The notes under the pieces: model-generated
Told to the model about the DNA's origin: nothing
The model's input: the letters and a program-made list of their open reading frames with translations, nothing else
The model's database searches: none
Program-made: the position numbers and the translations under genes
Shown: positions 61,611-64,000 of the stretch, one piece after another
Layout: every line of letters starts with the position of its first letter
Position numbering within the stretch: position 1 is the stretch's first letter
From: Lysobacterales bacterium
Lineage (GTDB): Bacteria > Pseudomonadota > Gammaproteobacteria > Xanthomonadales > Marinicellaceae
DNA: 64,000 nt
Direction: 5' to 3'
NCBI GenBank assembly: GCA_027067055.1
Contig: JAMOMK010000088.1
Coordinates: forward strand, 32,555-96,554

Positions 61611-62384
61611 ATGCAACTGATACCACTACAATCAAAATACACATTATTACTCTATCAAATTCATTTATTGATAACTTGGTTTAAATATATCGAATTTATT
61701 ATAAATCACACTTCAGAATCATACAACATAGCCAATAAGAAAGAATTTTTTAGTAATGACCATAAGCCTAATCACTCCATTAATCGTGACTACGATGCCT
61801 ATGCTAATATAGGAAACAACACCAATGACAGTGTTGAAATGAGTAATGCTAATGGTGCAATGAGTGCTGCCTTTAGGGTGGCGTTTAATGAGGCTATAAA
61901 ATCAGGAAAAGCCAATATTTCTTCAAAAGCTAAGTTTAAAAAAGAACAAAAAGGAGTTGACTGGAATCTATTTGATAAAAAAACTCAACCTGGTTTTTAT
62001 AGTTTTGGTGAAAACGTTGCTACAGAAGAAGGTATGTTTACAATAGCAGCACATGGTTCTCGCAACTCACTTCTTGACGGAGAAGTTACTGGGTACAAAT
62101 ACTTTAATGCTTCTGATATTTATAATAGATTGGAATCAAAAGGTTGGGATGGACAGCAAGATATAATGATATACGCATGCAATGTTGCAAGTGGTGAAGA
62201 TACCAATAATTTCATAAGTAAACTGTCAAATTTAACTAAAGTTAATGTGTATGGTCCAGATTCTTTCATACATGTATGGCAAAATGGTCAATGGGTAGTT
62301 GCACCAACTGACTTTAATCATGCCGAAGCTTATAAACTTAAAAATGGTATTAATAATTTCTTAATTTCAAAACCTAATAATTAA
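61611..62384 (+). CDS. Putative caspase-like (His/Cys dyad, DUF4347-like) protein, possible orphan toxin domain
   Basis: A 257-residue protein not confidently assigned. The C-terminal half has the His-Gly and Cys arrangement of caspase-like/DUF4347 domains: TIAAHGS (H148), a strand-helix unit, then IMIYACNVASGED (C190), followed by VNVYGPDSFIHVWQNGQWVV. The N-terminal 35 residues are hydrophobic without a cleavage site; the next 100 are polar and asparagine-rich, resembling a linker from a polymorphic toxin. No full toxin or delivery gene is upstream, so this may be an orphan effector end. It is followed at once by an AT-rich exported protein that could be its immunity partner. Family call is tentative; the promoter and start are supported. 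Confidence 0.6.
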   Translation: MQLIPLQSKYTLLLYQIHLLITWFKYIEFIINHTSESYNIANKKEFFSNDHKPNHSINRDYDAYANIGNNTNDSVEMSNANGAMSAAFRVAFNEAIKSGKANISSKAKFKKEQKGVDWNLFDKKTQPGFYSFGENVATEEGMFTIAAHGSRNSLLDGEVTGYKYFNASDIYNRLESKGWDGQQDIMIYACNVASGEDTNNFISKLSNLTKVNVYGPDSFIHVWQNGQWVVAPTDFNHAEAYKLKNGINNFLISKPNN

Positions 62385-62395
62385 AGAGTAAGCAT

Positions 62396-63181
62396 ATGAA
62401 AAAGATTAAATTAATCTTGTTAGTAGTTTTGACAACACTAGTATTGGAATGTTTCGCATATAATTTTAATGGTGAGAATCCTCCATTTTTTATAGAAAAA
62501 GATGAATTAATAGAATTGGAAAATTCTTTAGATTTAACAGCTATTGACTTTCAAAATATAGTACCTTACATGAGATTGATAGAATTTTATTTGAATTATA
62601 AAATAGATAATAAATCGACTGAAAAAGCTTTAAATATTTTTGATTCAATAATAAAAAACAGACAAGAATTAGATTTAAAATTTATATTTTCTAGGTATGT
62701 GTATTCATTAAAAAAAACAAGTTACAATTTGATTGCTAATAAATATTTATTAGAACTTGCTAGTTTAGGGTATTCACCTGCAATTAAAATTCTATTAGAT
62801 GGATGTAACGACTCATTTTTCAGTAAGTGTGAGGTTTCATTAAGTAATTTTGCTTCAAGGCTAATAGTTTCGTTTGATTACAAAAATAATAATTCTAATT
62901 TTATTTGCAATACTAATTATGAGAAGAATATCAATATTGAGAATATAGCTTTAATTGAAGCATTAAACAAAATGTCATTATTGAATCATGGTGTTCCTTG
63001 TACAACGAGTAAAGGTCTTGTTTCAATTGATCCATTAAAAAATAAAATATTTCATAAAGTCAATATTCTTACTTACCCGAGTAATGTTTATATTAACTCG
63101 TTGGTCGATTATTTAAAAAATATTAAATCTAATCCTTCATACTTAGAGAAAATCTATTTCTATAAATACTGTAAAGTTTAA
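62396..63181 (+). CDS. AT-rich exported protein, candidate immunity partner
   Basis: A 261-residue protein with no recognised family. The signal peptide (about 1-21, ending CFA-Y) exports it. The mature part is rich in asparagine, lysine and isoleucine, helical at first (LIEFYLNYKIDNKSTEKALNIFDSIIK), with a Sel1/TPR-like middle (LASLGYSPAIKILLDGC). Four or more cysteines may pair. Base composition is visibly more AT-rich than surrounding housekeeping genes, suggesting transfer. It starts 11 bases after the caspase-like stop with an AGAGTAAG site, so the two are likely one transcript. A role as periplasmic immunity protein is inference. Confidence 0.55.
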   Translation: MKKIKLILLVVLTTLVLECFAYNFNGENPPFFIEKDELIELENSLDLTAIDFQNIVPYMRLIEFYLNYKIDNKSTEKALNIFDSIIKNRQELDLKFIFSRYVYSLKKTSYNLIANKYLLELASLGYSPAIKILLDGCNDSFFSKCEVSLSNFASRLIVSFDYKNNNSNFICNTNYEKNINIENIALIEALNKMSLLNHGVPCTTSKGLVSIDPLKNKIFHKVNILTYPSNVYINSLVDYLKNIKSNPSYLEKIYFYKYCKV

Positions 63182-63203
63182 AAAATATACTAGAGTTATA
63201 GGG

Positions 63204-63445
63204 GTGTGCGGCTGAGCCAGGTCGTTCATTCAAGTGAGTGTAAACCTCACCTCGGGAAGGTTGGTCAGCCACCGAGTAGCAACCATCGGGCAGGCGGGAG
63301 TAATCCCAAATGTTAAGCACGATGCGCGCAAGGCAACAGACCGTAAGCGAAAGCTGAAGTGATTTAGCCTCGAAAGAACTAAAATAAGCAGGGTGACAAC
63401 TTACCCCTTTTGGAAACCAAAATCGTATGGACTTTAAGGGGTCAG
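63204..63445 (+). ncRNA. Group II intron-like RNA, truncated 5' portion
   Basis: About 240 bases begin with GTGTGCGGCTGAGCC, which fits the GUGYG 5' end of group II introns. Stretches such as GGGAGTAATCCCAAATGTTA, AGCACGATGCGCGCAAGG, GACCGTAAGCGAAAGC and TTTAGCCTCGAAAGAAC resemble domain I of bacterial introns as I remember it. GC content exceeds the AT-rich neighbours. No reverse transcriptase gene, no domain V and no 3' end are present before the window edge, so it appears to be a fragment. The 5' boundary is either 63204 or 63206. A short minus-strand open frame over it is not a gene. Confidence 0.6.
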
Positions 63446-63453
63446 CAATCAAT

Positions 63454-63703
63454 GGGGTCAGAGCATTTGATTTTCCCTTTTTAGGTAAAAAGTAAAAGTA
63501 AACATAGACAGGCACTTCTATTGCTCTTCTATTGCTTCTAAAGAAGCCAATATTTAGAAAAACTTAGATTGTTGGCGTTATTTTTTTGGAATTAGTTCTA
63601 AAATTAAGCGAAATTTAAACAAAAAGCCCAATTTTTGACCAAAACCAAAAATTGGGCTTATTTGTTACATGAATTATTGGGGTCAGTACCCTTTTAGGTA
63701 AAA
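63454..63703. repeat. Pair of degenerate direct repeats bracketing a 190-base segment
   Basis: GGGGTCAG followed by CCTTTTTAGGTAAAA occurs at 63454-63490, and GGGGTCAG-TACC-CTTTTAGGTAAAA at 63679-63703; a third GGGGTCAG closes the intron-like segment at 63438-63445. AATGGGGTCAGAGCATTTGA is a sequence I associate with Y1 transposase surroundings. Between them lies a terminator. Confidence 0.55.
63624..63659. terminator. Strong bidirectional hairpin terminator
   Basis: A perfect 14-base stem AAGCCCAATTTTTG / CAAAAATTGGGCTT with an 8-base loop, with A-rich bases left and T-rich bases right. Confidence 0.75.
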
Positions 63704-63715
63704 CTCACCATTTTC

Positions 63716-63739
63716 AAGCCGTTAAATCCTTAACGGCTT
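63716..63739. terminator. Second hairpin, possible terminator
   Basis: A perfect 10-base stem AAGCCGTTAA / TTAACGGCTT with the loop ATCC; TTTAACGGCTTTTGA is repeated once more at 63760-63774, so it may be part of a small tandem repeat. Confidence 0.5.
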
Positions 63740-64000
63740 TTGATTTATTAGCTGCTGATTTAACGGCTTTTGAAAGCTATTGGGACCTACCATGGAAATG
63801 TATGAGTGTGGCTAATCAGTTGGTCTTGGTTGAAAATCATATCTAATACTGTTTGCCATTACCTGTATCACGCAAAATATAATAAAACTCATGTAAAACA
63901 TCAAGAATTCCGCCTAACTCATTGAATAAATAGTAAATATATCATTATGTTCTTGTAATCTACTATTCAATCACCTATCATTCGCAACAGTAGCGATTAA
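63740..64000. other. No supported gene in the last 260 bases
   Basis: AT-rich. No open frame of more than about 35 codons and no RNA signature was seen on either strand. A gene could enter from beyond the window. Confidence 0.5.

Noticed and set aside
63129..63515. A 128-codon open frame on the minus strand
   Set aside because: It runs antisense through the structured intron-like RNA and the end of the AT-rich gene; the product has no recognisable features.
63740..64000. A minus-strand stretch of about 30 codons (FNELGGILDVL...) suggesting the end of a gene
   Set aside because: It is bounded by stops on both sides in the same frame and is too short to support a call.

Overview
The window looks like chromosomal DNA of a low-GC, free-living Gram-negative bacterium, most likely a marine gammaproteobacterium. 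The evidence is lipid A and outer-membrane genes (lpxH, OmpA-type and DUF1207 proteins), ubiA, and gene orders typical of that class: cyclophilin-lpxH, surE-pcm-nlpD, and tyrS diverging from an M23 peptidase-anmK. Several exported proteins end in a shared F-x-x-G-F-E tail. I associate that tail, from memory only, with Marinicella- and Xanthomonadales-like genomes. No rRNA, tRNA, CRISPR array or prophage was found.

Layout. 0-8 kb: a DUF349 gene cut by the window edge, then two leucine-degradation genes (mccB/liuB and a liuC-like gene). A REP-flanked Y1 transposase, membrane and zinc-ribbon proteins, a DUF4143 ATPase and an acetyltransferase lie between these two. A repeat-flanked four-helix-bundle gene follows. 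8-16.5 kb: housekeeping genes (cyclophilin, lpxH, a class III aminotransferase, asnS, trmL, ubiA) with small VOC, ABM and DsrE-like genes. 16.5-23.5 kb: a complete MoxR/Bat operon (moxR, DUF58, DUF4381, batA, a batB/batC fusion, batD). 23.5-35.8 kb: surE-pcm-nlpD without rpoS next to nlpD, cystathionine beta-synthase, an OmpA pair, a lytic transglycosylase, a PsiE-like gene, tyrS, an M23 peptidase, anmK, TraB and DUF4395. Many of these act on the cell wall.

35.9-46.5 kb: an ELWxxDGT-repeat secreted protein, a very large TolB-propeller/amidohydrolase fusion, a cold-shock gene with a long leader, and an NAD-salvage cluster (PRPP-synthetase-like gene, nadV, and a Nudix-type NrtR-like regulator). 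46.5-55 kb: a SufU-like gene, a tandem cupredoxin, two inverted tail-to-tail DUF1800/DUF1501 modules, and a Reeler-like secreted protein. The cupredoxin, both DUF1501 proteins and the Reeler-like protein carry the GFE-type tail. This is the most coherent candidate for an undescribed exported system. 55-61.6 kb: a SWIM/SNF2 helicase, an SLC13 permease, trmB and an EEP phosphohydrolase. 61.6-64 kb: an accessory tail. It holds a putative His/Cys caspase-like domain protein expressed from its own predicted leaderless promoter, an AT-rich exported partner, a truncated group II intron-like RNA segment and small repeats.

Several genes have a good -10 box only 6-7 bases before the start codon and no Shine-Dalgarno sequence, so leaderless transcripts appear common. 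At least six kinds of small palindromic repeat are scattered between genes.
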